From Neovahlkampfia damariscottae (taxonomy: Eukaryota > Heterolobosea > Selenaionea > Neovahlkampfiida > Neovahlkampfiidae), in assembly GCA_016618085.1 (NCBI GenBank), contig JABLTG010000286.1:1-13768 (forward strand): a stretch of DNA of 13,768 nt, written 5' to 3'. This document shows positions 1-9,639 of this stretch, one piece after another (the stretch's first letter is position 1; every line of letters begins with the position of its first letter). The position numbers and the translations under genes were made by a program. The notes beneath the pieces were generated by a model that was given only the letters and a program-made list of their open reading frames with translations, searched no databases and was not told the DNA's origin.

Positions 1-347
1 AAAATTTTATTGGAAATCCAAAAACTGCCAGTACTGCTGGCGACGGTCCTATCCCGAAAGAAACCTTGATTTTAATGTCTGGTCTGATTAATCAGAATGA
101 ACGGAAAAGTCAGTTTTAAGATAGCGGTAATTTTCCAAATAAAAATGCAGAAAATTGAACAACTGAAGATGTATATAATTGGACAATTTATAACGCAAAA
201 ATTGATAAAAACGAAGCAGAAATATTAAAAGATGAGCTTATTGATGGGATTGCTTTAACTTTTTTAACAGAAGAATATTTAAAAAATTCAAATTTAAAAT
301 TAGGGTCTAGAATTAAGTTTTTGGAAGAAATTAAAAATTTGAAATAA
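1..347 (+). pseudogene. SAM-domain gene remnant, 3' end, with two in-frame stops
   Basis: Reading the frame that starts at base 3 gives protein-like sequence to a TAA at 345-347, open at the left window edge. The last ~60 codons match the SAM (sterile alpha motif) fold: a W near the start of helix 1, then LIDGIALTFLTEEYL, LKLGSRIKFLEEI and a terminal NLK, which follow the family pattern of eIDG..Ll.Lte..L...lg..lG.R.k.l..I. SAM domains mediate protein-protein or RNA binding. The frame is broken by TAA at 117-119 and TGA at 156-158; the TGA lies where SAM domains often carry the first Trp, so a TGG-to-TGA change is plausible. A GT at 109 and an AG at 168 could remove both stops, but that 60-nt intron would have a poor donor and twice the local intron size. 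I favour a pseudogene. Confidence 0.6.
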
Positions 348-1102
348 AACTTAAATATAAAAATTTGCTAATACAGTTATTAGTGTTTGATCCACCTTAG
401 AAATATAAATAAAAAATACAATTAAAAAAGCATCTGAAAGGCTTTTCTTGTTCGAAAGAAGTAAATTAGAAAGAAATGATAAAAAAAAAAAAGTTGATTG
501 AATAATTATTTGTTGTTGAATTCCTTAAAAAAGGTACAGTACATATTTTATAATTTTAACTCTTTTTCTTGTATCATGGTTAATTGCTAAAATTTTAATA
601 AGTCACTACATACTTTTTGTGAAATGAGTCACTTGTTGGGTCGTGAGCCATCTATTTCATAAATGATTGATTTATTACCAAATGATACACCCATTCCCAA
701 TTGTTGCACATTGTACAATGAGTGACATTTCATTTAAAAAGAATACTTGTTCGACTGAAGTACCACTCTCCAACTTGAAAATAACGTTTATTCTTATAAA
801 GACACTAATTGTCTAGGATTCTTATTCATTATAAATGGTAGTGTAAAAAAGTGAGCAAAGGACATATTTTCGATATCGTGTCTTGTTCGTAGTAATACTA
901 CTTATTTGTTGAAAACCATACTTATTCGGAATAACACTACTTGTTCAGATTAACCACATTTATTCGGAAATAAGTAATGTTATAATCAAAAAACCATCTT
1001 TGTTCGGTTGAAACCACAAACTTCAAGTTAGAAACTGAGGTTTATTCATATAACGCGACTAATTACATGGGAGTCTTAATAATAAATCTTGTTCAAAAAC
1101 TT
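348..1102. other. Intergenic, no gene seen
   Basis: No coding frame resembling a protein was found on either strand. It is AT-rich, with homopolymer A runs near 480-490. Its right half holds the degenerate ~20-bp repeat annotated separately. It lies downstream of both flanking genes, so it should contain their 3' ends. Confidence 0.6.
880..1100. repeat. Degenerate ~20-bp tandem repeat
   Basis: A core of CTTRTTCGG followed by roughly ATTAACCAYA recurs at about 880, 900, 920, 938, 957, 998, 1039 and 1087. Spacings are close to 20 bp or about twice that. Weaker single relatives occur at 445 (CTTGTTCGAAAG) and 744 (ACTTGTTCGACTG). Units are diverged, so this looks like an old minisatellite. No coding potential is seen across it. 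Confidence 0.6.
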
Positions 1103-4100
1103 TTATTTGAAGTCAACAAAAGGATAATAACATATTTTTGAAATATCTTTCCATTTTAAACGTTGAGGATCAACAGCTGATTTCTCTGCTCTTTCTTTAA
1201 TTGAAGGAAGATCTTGTATTTCAAGCTTCAATTTCTTATCTAAAAATTTCCCAAATTTCTCTTTTAATTCACTCAGTTTTGATCTTTTTTCATTGAAACT
1301 TGATAGAAATGGCATTGATCTCCAAAAAGTATTACTTTCTAATCTTGATAATAAATACCAAATTGTAAAAATTCCTGGATCTGCAAAGTAAGAATCAAGA
1401 TCATCTTCATAGAATTTTAATAATTTTTCAACTCTTTTTAATGATTGATCTTTGAAAAAGAATTCTTGTTTGATATCATCATAAAGTGAATTTTGAATTA
1501 ATTGAACAATATCAAAATCAATTTCATCATGTATAAATTTCAATTTCAAATTTTTGTTCATTAATAATTGTAATTTCATTTCAATAGAAAGTGCTGAGAT
1601 TAAAGATAAAATAAATTGAAAGTGATTTGAATCAGTGGTAAATGTTGATTTTGTTGTTTTACTAATTGTATCTGAAGTTAGAAATGAATTTGAATAATTT
1701 TTAACATTTGAGTCAAGTTTAATATTGATAAATTTATGTAATTTTGAAATTGGTAATTTCTTCATAAATGCTTTACCATAAGCATAAGAAAAATATCCAA
1801 GTGATTTTGGTGAAAATTCTTTTGATTTTACTTGACAAATAGTTGAAGGATATTCAGTTGATTTTAATTCTTCAAGTTGTTTTAATTTCGCAATCATATC
1901 TTCTTTTGTTGGTTGATTAACATAAAAAGTATCAGAGAATTCTGCTTCTGGTATTTCATATTCTTTTAACTCTGGAATAGTGAATAAATTATCAATTAAA
2001 AGTTGATTTGTATAATTTCCAATGACTATTAAACCGGAATCTAATTCATCATATGATTCACCAATGTTTAAAACAAAATGTGAAACTATGTCTTGTTCTT
2101 TTAATGATGTTATTGATTCTTTATTAAATAGTGGAAATATTATTAATTTTCCCCGATATTGTTTTTCCCATAGACACTTTGGTTCTTCTGAGTAAAGTTC
2201 TAAATCATAAAAATTTGCTACTAATCCTAAATCTTTGAAAATTTTCATATAACACTTATATTCATCATGAGAAAAAGTTGGATTTGTTATAAATAAAATA
2301 TCAGTTGAAACTGTTTCAGTGTTGTATTTTGGACAAACTCGAATCTCTTTTTGTTCATATTGAACCATTTTTTCATCTATATATAATTCTACTTTCCAAG
2401 ATACTTTTATAAAATAAGGAGCAACTTTTGATAAATTAACTTTGCAATAAGAATGAGTTATTTTTGTTTCTTTTATTTCTGATCCAACAAATTCTTGTGA
2501 ATCATCATCAAATGTCAAATTATCATCAAGTAAAACAACTTTGTATCCAATTTTTCTTTTTTTGTCTCCAATATTTTTGAAATCAATTTGAAATTCTTCT
2601 GAATCTCCTGGACTCATAACAGATGGTGAAACTAATTTATTCAAAAGTAAAGGATATCTAATCTCTACTTTATCTATTCTTTCAGAATGAAGTATCGTTC
2701 TATTTAATAATGTACATCTGAATGATAAATCAACTGAATTCAAATAAGCTCCTGGTTTCAATGGTGCTTCTATTTCATTAAACCTTCCATAAATTTTGAA
2801 ATCTGTTAAAAGTTGTTCCTTTGGTTTTATTTTCTGAACCAATGGAAATTCTTCACCTTTTGTTATCAAATCAAAATCTTCATTTGCTTCTAAAATAATT
2901 GTTGTTCCATCTGGCAATGTTAAATCACCTTGGTTTTCTATGAGTATATCATGAATAACAATTTTCTCTCCAGGTGAAAAAATACCTGTTTGACCTTTTG
3001 ATATTGAATACTCACCTCCATTATCAAGTCCAGTGAGTTCATAATCTATAATGGTTGGACAGTATAATTTTTCACCAATTTCATCTGTTTCTTCAACTTT
3101 AAAAAAGATTCTTCCATGTTTTCCAGTTTTTCCTTTTTCTCCTGTTTTTCCTTCACTTGAATATAATCCTGTTTTTCCTTGTTTTCCAATAGCACCAAAA
3201 GAACCATCTGAACCTTTTGAATCTCTTGCTTTTTTACCACCAGCACCTCCTTTTCCTGGTTGTCCATAAGTTCCTGGTTCACCTGGTTGTCCTGGTTTTC
3301 CTGGTTCTCCACCATCACCACCACGAGCATCAAATTGAAAATACATGAGTAATTCACTGGTTTCAACTTCCAAATAAATGTTTCCAGCATTTCCTCCGTT
3401 TCCACCATCTCCAGCATTTCCACCTTCTCCAGCGTCACCACCATTACCACCATTACCTCCATTTCCACCTTAAAAAATTAAACCTTGTTTTCATGAATTA
3501 CCTCTACAACCTTCTGAAATATCACCTTTTCCACCATTTCCTCCATCACCTCCGTTTCCACCTTTACCTCCATTTCCACCATTTCCACCATCTCCACCTC
3601 TTTTTCCATCTTCACCCGAAGCATTTCTTAAGAAAAAAATTTAAAAAAAAAAAACACAAACATGTACAAAAGGGTGTCATTTGATATTTTTGTTTCCGTT
3701 TCTAAAGAACCTATCATCTTTAATTTATCTCCTTTCTTGCTTGCTTTTAAATAAATCTTTTAAAATTAAAAAAAAAAATAAAAAAAATTACTGAAAGAGA
3801 ATCATTTCCGTTTTCTCCTTGATGACCATTTTCACCTGCTGAACCACTCTTTCCATTTTCACCATCAAAACCTGTTTCACCAGGAGCTCCTTCAGGACCA
3901 TTTTTTCCATTTTTTCCAGGCGAACCATCTTCTCCGTGATCTCCTGGTTTGGCTTCTATTATTTTAGGACGACTTGGACATCTTCCATATATTCCAGAAT
4001 CAAATGTTTTTGGTTTTTTGGAAATAGAGACTGTATATTCATCGTTGGCAGCTGTTGAAAGTAATTCTTGAAAATTATTCGCTTGAGCTTCAGCTTCTTT

Positions 4101-4205
4101 TTGGTTTGTCAAATAATTAATATTATCAGGTTGAGATACATCATCATCATCAAATAGAGCAACTGTTGGATACATTTTGTCATCTGTTTTGTCTGGACTC
4201 AACAT
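1103..4205 (-). CDS. Collagen-like / glycine-repeat protein, 4 exons, 999 aa
   Basis: Function unknown; the architecture is clear. Exons are 4205-3792, 3756-3662, 3626-3502 and 3468-1103, with introns of 35, 35 and 33 nt. Exon lengths sum to exactly 1000 codons with the TAA. The start is an ATG at 4203-4205. Residues 1-87 are acidic and polar with no signal peptide. Residues ~88-133 are Gly-X-Y repeats (KPGDHGEDGSPGKNG and on). A beta-like stretch (139-170) leads into a Gly-Gly-Asn/Lys/Asp run (~174-239). A second short beta segment (GNIYLEVETSELLMYFQF) precedes more Gly-X-Y (~261-330, with EPGKPGQPGEPG). The remaining ~670 residues include a probable Ig-like beta domain (SPGDSEEFQIDFKNIGDKKRK) and a later alpha/beta region. 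Without a signal peptide or membrane segment it should be cytosolic, unlike classical collagen. Alternating Gly-rich and beta segments recall uncharacterised GxxGxxG families found in microbes; that comparison is from memory. The second intron's GTTTGT donor is the least certain splice site. Confidence 0.85.
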
Positions 4206-4315
4206 TAGTTGTTTCAGTTGAAATTGAATTAAGTTGTTTCTAATTGGATAACGGGAAAAAAAAAAAACTGATAAAGAATTATTTCATTTTTTTGAGAAAT
4301 AATAATATATTTTAT

Positions 4316-4974
4316 TTATAAAAGCATACAACCACCTTTTTTAGTTTGGACTTCAGGTTTTGGACCAGGAGTTTTTCTTAACTCTTTCACTATGAGTTCA
4401 AAACATTCATCAATGTTTTTACGTTGTTTAGCTGAGGTTTCTATGCATGGTATCTTCCAGTAATTTTCAAGGAAGGTTTGAAGATCTTTTTGAGTTACTT
4501 CTCTTTCTGATTCTAAATCACTTTTGTTTCCAGCTAAAACTATTGGAGCAGTATCACAATCTTTAACTCTGAGGATTGAATCTATAAAATCTTTAACTTC
4601 AAATAATGTTTTTCTTTTTGTCAAGTCGTAGACAAGGATGAAACCAACACAATTTCTCATGTATGTATCTCTTAAAGCTTGATATTCCTCTTGACCTGCT
4701 GTGTCTAAAATATCTAAAACACACACTGTACCTCCAATTTTCACTTGTTTTGTGTAATTATCTTGAATTGTTGGATCCTAAAATTTAAGTTTGAGGTTTC
4801 ACTTACGTATTCATCTAAGAATTGGTTTTGTGTGTACTGTACAGTAATAGATGATTTTCCGACAGCTCCTCCACCACAAATAGCTATTTTATATTCTTCC
4901 GCTGACATTTTTTTTCTTTTGGAGTTGGTTGTTGTTTGACCAGGAAGTGATTTTATTGGTCTAAATATTGACAT
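4316..4974 (-). CDS. Ras-family small GTPase, 2 exons
   Basis: A GTP-binding switch protein of the Ras subfamily, acting at membranes. Exon 1 is 4974-4807 and exon 2 is 4777-4316, joined across a 29-nt GTAAGT...TTTAG intron (4778-4806) that falls inside switch I. Counting from the first ATG (209 aa), the P-loop GGGAVGKS is at 34-41, the effector loop LDEYDPTIQDNY is restored by splicing, and DTAGQEEY is at 81-88 with the catalytic Gln. NKSD is at 140-143 and ETSAK is near 169-173. Ala sits where Ras has Gly13. The C-terminus is GGCMLL; a CaaX box ending in Leu predicts geranylgeranylation. An in-frame ATG at 4906-4908 (MSAEEYKIAI) would give a standard 187-aa Ras, so the 22-residue basic extension from the first ATG may be untranslated. 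Upstream AG-ended, T-rich sequence leaves room for a further 5' exon. Confidence 0.95.
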
Positions 4975-5219
4975 CTGATTGGCTAAAAAAGTTAACTTCT
5001 AGGTCAACGAACTTGATCTAAAAATAAATAACTGTTCTCTTTCCTTTTAAAAATAAACTACTATGTTCTCTTTACCATTCTTGGCTTAGAATTGATATTT
5101 TACATGATAATAATTGGAAGCTCAAAATGAAGACTGAGAAAATACATCTTGAGTTCATTCTTATTGAAAAATTACTACTTTCCAATTGACTTTTTTATTG
5201 GACCATTTTTTTTTACTGA

Positions 5220-5696
5220 ATGACCAACAGAAAACGAAACTCAAAACTTGGTTCTCTTTTTGATTCAAACTTTGACTCAGAAGTAGTTTCAGGATTGAAT
5301 TACGACAACAATGAAACCATGATTTTTGATCTTCGAAAAGATTCACTATTCGTGGAAAACAATCAAACTGTCGTGGCCAATCTTTCAAACACCATCAAAC
5401 CACTAACACTAAAACATGTAACTGAAACTAAAGTACAACCTGGAAATTATATAGTTGAAGTTACAAACAAAAACGAAAAAGCAGGAAATATTAATTTTTC
5501 AATTTCAATCTCAGAGGACATTTTTTCAAAAAAGTATTATTCAGTTTCATCAATGCAGGCATTTCAGAAATTTTTTAATTTTGATGAAGACAAAACGATT
5601 CATATATCCATACATCCTGATTTAAATGTTGTTGTGGATTATTCTCTTTATATTTATAAAATTGAAGTTGAAAGTGAATTAGATATATTAAAATAA
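5220..5696 (+). CDS. Small beta-rich protein, family shared with 9640-10141
   Basis: Not recognised. It encodes 158 residues from ATG at 5220 to TAA, with no signal peptide or membrane segment and no obvious intron. Alternating hydrophobic residues (IVEVTNKNEKAGNINFSISI) suggest a beta sandwich. The core is clearly homologous to the gene at 9640-10141: both have KRDSLFVE or RKDSLFVE, an (I)VEVTNKNE stretch, SMQ/PMQ...FF and a closing IS..PD....DY..YI segment. Conservation across a diverged pair is the main evidence that this is a real gene. The N-terminal ~40 residues differ between the two. It sits 68 bp upstream of the BTB gene on the same strand, but nothing shows a shared role. Confidence 0.7.
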   Translation: MTNRKRNSKLGSLFDSNFDSEVVSGLNYDNNETMIFDLRKDSLFVENNQTVVANLSNTIKPLTLKHVTETKVQPGNYIVEVTNKNEKAGNINFSISISEDIFSKKYYSVSSMQAFQKFFNFDEDKTIHISIHPDLNVVVDYSLYIYKIEVESELDILK

Positions 5697-5763
5697 AAAA
5701 TGTATTTTAGAAAATTTGTTAACTTTATTTTTGTCATTCCAACCAATCAAAGAAAAATTCATC

Positions 5764-6875
5764 ATGGAAACATACACAACTCAAAAATTATCAATTGGCT
5801 TGAATGGTGAAAAAACAAGATTTATTATTCCTTATCATGGAATAAAAACGAAAAACAATTTTTTTGAAATTTTTCCTGTTGAATCAGGTCCTTTTTCATG
5901 GTAAAAAAAAATAAATTAATCACGAAAAGGTCTTTAAAAGTATCTCAATATGTGACAGATGACTCTGTGAGACCATGGGTTTCTGTGTTTTTAACGCTGG
6001 ATACCAAATTGTTTACCAAAATAGATGTTGGTTTGAATTGTTTTTATGAAATTACTTTGACCTCTGTGGTGGATAATACAAATAAACCAGTTGTTTATGG
6101 TGAATATGTATATTTTTCAAATGACGATTTGTCTTGTGGAACGAATAAATTCATTCGGTATGACGATTATAAAAAATATGTTGAAAAAGGAACATTCACC
6201 TTGGATGTCAAGATTTCCTTTTGGACCTATTTTATTATGTATCCTAATGAAACACATGACTCATTTTACAAGCAGATTTTGATCAAAAACAATTTCAAGA
6301 ATGAAGAAGCTGTTTTTCATCATTTTTTAAAATTGTATAATAAGCAACAAGATTTTAATTTTCAAATTTATTCAAATGATGGAATTGCTTTTTGGGTACA
6401 TAAAGAACTGTTGAGTGTCGTATCTCCATTTTTCGAAGCACTTTTAAGTGGTAAATATTCCGAACAAAAAAACATCAAAATTGAAAAAGCAAATCAACAA
6501 ACATTGAAGACATTTATTCATTATATTTACACTAAAAAAATTAAAATTAATGATATTAATGATTTGTTTGAATTAATTGAATTCTCAGATTTTTTGTGTG
6601 TGGAGAATTTTACTGAATCACTCAAAATGTACATCTTCTCATTACTCGGTAGTACGGAAAATGCTGTTCATATTATGGATTGGGTTGAATCCATAGATAT
6701 ATCTTGTCAAAAAGAAATACTAACCAAATGTACTCAACAATTACAAAAATCTAAAATCAACAATGTTATATCTTTATTGATTCAACAAAGACAAAAATTT
6801 GGACAAATAATCAGAGAGAAAGATGAAATCATTGAAAAATTACAAAATGAATTGGACACTTTGAAATCTCAATGA
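5764..6875 (+). CDS. BTB-domain protein with MATH-like N-terminus, 2 exons, 360 aa
   Basis: Probably a substrate adaptor for a Cullin-3 ubiquitin ligase, as is usual for MATH-BTB proteins; that role is inferred from domain family. Exon 1 runs 5764-5900 and exon 2 runs 5930-6875, with a 29-nt intron (GTAAAA...AAAAG, 5901-5929) splitting the Trp46 codon. Without splicing, the second exon appears to start at a false ATG at 5898. Residues ~6-185 form a beta-rich region (GPFSWSLKVSQYV) resembling a divergent MATH/TRAF domain. A clear BTB domain spans ~187-285: FNFQIYSNDG, FWVHKELLSVVSPFFEALLS, then YIYTKKI and LIEFSDFLCVENF. A short helical region and a C-terminal coiled coil (~327-358, REKDEIIEKLQNELDTL) follow. 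The gene ends in TGA. MATH assignment is weaker than BTB. Confidence 0.88.
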
Positions 6876-7346
6876 AATATGAACTTCCAATTCAACAAAA
6901 CTTTCAGCCGATTGAACAAACTTAAAGAAATTCACAACACAGAATGAAGTGTGAACGAAAAACCAATTTTTTAAAGAGCAAACCTGTGAATATACTTGGA
7001 TATTACATTTCCAGGAATACTCATCAACAAAACACTTCAAATTTCATCTACGTTTGAAGAATTCAGTGATAGGACATGATGGATATTATCCATTTTGAAA
7101 GTTTTTGGAAAGAGAAATTGTTCATTACATGATATCATTGTATTTTCTTGTTTCTCCTTAAAATATGAAATGAATTATTCTTTTATTCTTAAATTTCTGA
7201 ATTCCACTCTTTTTTGTGCACATTTTAAAGTATCAATCCATTTTCTCTCATTTGACATCTTCTAATAATTGAGGAATGATTATTCTCAAGAACAGTACTT
7301 TCGGTAAAATGAGTTTTGTTATCATTTTTGATTGGTTTAAAAAAAA
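6876..7346. other. Intergenic, no gene seen
   Basis: 471 bp between two plus-strand genes. Frames on both strands are short or low in complexity. It presumably holds the 3' end of the BTB gene and the promoter of the reductase, but I see no convincing motif. An A-run ends just before the reductase ATG. Confidence 0.6.
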
Positions 7347-8138
7347 ATGGATTCTTTTGACCAAACAGTCTTGTTATGCTTTTTATTATTCCACATCTCC
7401 GCGTTTTTAGGGTTACAATTTTTAAGAGCACCTTATGGAAAATTTGCAAATGAATCTGCTTTCAGCTTTATTCCAAAATTAAACGGAAAGTAAAAAAAAA
7501 AAAAAATTAACATTTAAAGATTTGCTTTTGGATTTCAAGAATCAGCTTCATTTTTCACTTTTGTTATCACATTATATCAAAATAATTTTTTTTCAACTTT
7601 TGAATTCATAAAAATTATTCCGGCAGTTGCCTTCTCAATTCATTATTTTCATCGATGCTTTATATTTCCATTCAGAACTTTTTCAATGTCAGATTCAAAT
7701 ATTATGGTTGTTCTATTAGCTTTTTCATTCACTTTAACAAATGGATACTTGAACGCAAAATTTTTGACCACAGAAAATGTGAATCCGAATAACATTGTTT
7801 TCTGGATTGGATTTGGAATGTTTGTTTATGGATTTTATGTGAATTATGTCTCTGATGATATCTTAATTGGATTAAGATCAAAGTCAACACCAGAAAGAAA
7901 ATACTCGATTCCAAATGAAGGATATTTCAAATATATCGCAAGTGCTAATTATTTTGGTGAATTGATTGAATGGTTTGGATTTTATTTGATGTGTTGGAAT
8001 TATGCTGCCTTGGTGTTCTTCATTGGAACATTTGCAAATTTAGTTCCAAGAGCAATCCAATCAAGAAAATGGTACACTGAAAAATTTGGTGATGAATATC
8101 CGAAAAATAGAAAAGCAATCATTCCATTCATTCTTTAA
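7347..8138 (+). CDS. Steroid 5-alpha-reductase (SRD5A-like), 2 exons, 253 aa
   Basis: A membrane NADPH-dependent reductase of the 3-oxo-5-alpha-steroid 4-dehydrogenase family, which reduces the delta-4 double bond of 3-oxosteroids in the ER. Exon 1 is 7347-7489 and exon 2 is 7520-8138, with a 30-nt intron (GTAAAA...TAAAG). Splicing restores PKLNGKFAFGFQESAS, matching the family's W..QE.PS block, so the intron is well supported. Residues thought to hold the steroid carbonyl are present: Glu55 in QES and Tyr90 in HYFHR. Further family marks are TNGYLNAKFL (~121-130), ANYFGELIEWFGF (190-202) and the C-terminal EYPKNRKAIIPFIL. Several hydrophobic spans fit the usual 7-TM layout, and the length is typical (~255). 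It converges on the sterol C14-reductase with 91 bp between. The natural substrate could be a sterol intermediate rather than a hormone. Confidence 0.93.
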
Positions 8139-8229
8139 TAGAAAATAAGGAAAAAAAATGATATTAAATTTTTTTGTTATCTAATCAAAAAAGAATCAAC
8201 TTTGAACTACGATAAATTTATTTGTTAGA

Positions 8230-9495
8230 TCACCAAATACCAGGAAATATTCTCCATTGAACAATTTTACAATATTCAATCCATTTCTTGCCATATTTTT
8301 TTTCACAAAGTTCATCATCATCCAATTGTCGTTTGATGAATAAAATAAAGTAGTACAATGGATATCCAAATGGAATTAACTTATAAAACATATTATCACC
8401 CATGATTAATCCAGGAATACACAATGCAACACTTTGTAAAATTTCACCAAAATAATTTAAATGTCTTGCAATACCCCAAAATCCACTGATCAATATTCTT
8501 GTTCCTGGTATAGTTTTTTGTTCAATCAACCCAAAAAATATGGTTTTTTGATTTGGATAAATTCGGAAATAAAATTTTTGCAAGTTGGAACCTCTTGTCA
8601 TCAACCAACCAGAAAAAAAAACGATAAGTGTTAAAACACATTGAATAAGTGTTAAATCATTAATTTTTGAATCTGAACTAATGCTGTAAATTCCAATACA
8701 ATAAAAAAATGGATAGAAAACTTGACAACCCCAAGTTAATTTGAATCCAAGTTTTTCAGCGAATAAATCATAAGTATATAAATGAATATGTTCAAAGAAC
8801 ATATATTCACATAAAAACCAAGACATCAAAAATGTATAAATTAACAATCCATTACTGATTCCTCTTTCCGTTTTATAGAAATGATATGAACAACATGAAA
8901 GTACGTTAATCGCTAAGCCAATAGCACCAATGACATATAATTGCATCTTTGCATCAATTCCAAAAAACCTTGGATTCCATTCCCATCCAATGTATATTCT
9001 TTGCAAAGCATTGAATTGTTCTTCATTTTTTGCTAATTTTGATTTGTCTATTTGTAATTGATCTACTGTAACACATCTATTATAAATTTCATGACCACCA
9101 CGAAAATATAAAAATATTGAAAGAGATAAACCGACTATATTTGCTCCAATAGCTAAATAAAAATTGTTGACATAAAAATAAGTTTGTAAATTTTGAGGTA
9201 ACAATAGAAAGATGAAAACAGTCACTAAAAGAGTTCTTAGTCCATTTAGTTTGTAATTAAGCGGTTTAAAATTCGAATCACAACAGTATCCTTCAACATG
9301 AGTTCCTGGTATTAATACATGCAATAAAATTATAAAAAAATAAAAAACAAAAATTATCAAGACATTTTGGGCAACCATGAGTATTGAAAAATTAGATTTA
9401 AGTGATTCTATTGGTTGTGAGTAAGCTCTATCAAACAATGTAGACATCATAAAGATGAACAACATCCATGTTCTGTTGCGGAGTTTTGAATTCAT
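8230..9495 (-). CDS. Delta(14)-sterol reductase (ERG24/TM7SF2 family)
   Basis: A polytopic ER enzyme that reduces the C14-C15 double bond left by CYP51 during sterol synthesis, using NADPH. It is one uninterrupted exon of 421 codons from ATG at 9493-9495 to TGA; the frame extends 11 codons upstream but only to a TTG. Family marks in order are IPGTHVEG and YKLNG (~63-85), GWEWNPRFFG (~170-179), SGFWGIARHLNYFGE (~337-351) and the C-terminal DDDELCEKKYGKKW...RIFPGIW. These cover the NADPH and sterol pocket of ERG24, LBR and DHCR7 relatives. Eight to ten hydrophobic segments fit the usual topology. There is no Tudor-like nuclear domain, so it is not LBR-like at the N-terminus. DHCR7 (delta-7) is the main alternative; overall length and motifs favour C14-reductase. 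Confidence 0.92.
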   Translation of the reverse strand: MNSKLRNRTWMLFIFMMSTLFDRAYSQPIESLKSNFSILMVAQNVLIIFVFYFFIILLHVLIPGTHVEGYCCDSNFKPLNYKLNGLRTLLVTVFIFLLLPQNLQTYFYVNNFYLAIGANIVGLSLSIFLYFRGGHEIYNRCVTVDQLQIDKSKLAKNEEQFNALQRIYIGWEWNPRFFGIDAKMQLYVIGAIGLAINVLSCCSYHFYKTERGISNGLLIYTFLMSWFLCEYMFFEHIHLYTYDLFAEKLGFKLTWGCQVFYPFFYCIGIYSISSDSKINDLTLIQCVLTLIVFFSGWLMTRGSNLQKFYFRIYPNQKTIFFGLIEQKTIPGTRILISGFWGIARHLNYFGEILQSVALCIPGLIMGDNMFYKLIPFGYPLYYFILFIKRQLDDDELCEKKYGKKWIEYCKIVQWRIFPGIW

Positions 9496-9639
9496 CCGAA
9501 TCTTCCATTGATTGGTCAAATTCGTCAAAAAAGATTGAATTGATCATCAGAAGTAAATTCAAAAATAATACAATTTTTTTTTCAAACTTTCTTAAATCAA
9601 ATTGATTTCAACCAATGAAACATCTGGATTTTTTTGTTC

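Noticed and set aside
1-347. Reassigned stop codons (ciliate-type code)
   Set aside because: The Ras, collagen-like, 5-alpha-reductase and penton-like genes end in TAA, and the BTB, C14-reductase and actin frames end in TGA at the expected C-termini.
880-1100. CRISPR array
   Set aside because: Units are ~20 bp, diverged and contiguous without unique spacers, and the window is eukaryotic.
3051-3269. Pro/Phe-rich plus-strand ORF
   Set aside because: It is antisense to the collagen-like exon, and its composition is explained by that.
3046-3468. Met/Val/Glu-rich minus-strand ORF overlapping the glycine-repeat gene
   Set aside because: It is a frame shadow of the Gly-X-Y repeats; the real frame continues through this region and joins upstream exons in phase.
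3493-3684. His/Phe-rich plus-strand ORF
   Set aside because: It is the antisense of Gly-Gly-X repeat codons, not an independent gene.
7225-7449. 74-residue minus-strand ORF
   Set aside because: It overlaps exon 1 of the 5-alpha-reductase, has no recognisable pattern and is a shadow.
9496-9528. 11-codon N-terminal extension of the C14-reductase
   Set aside because: It begins at TTG; the first ATG is at 9493-9495.
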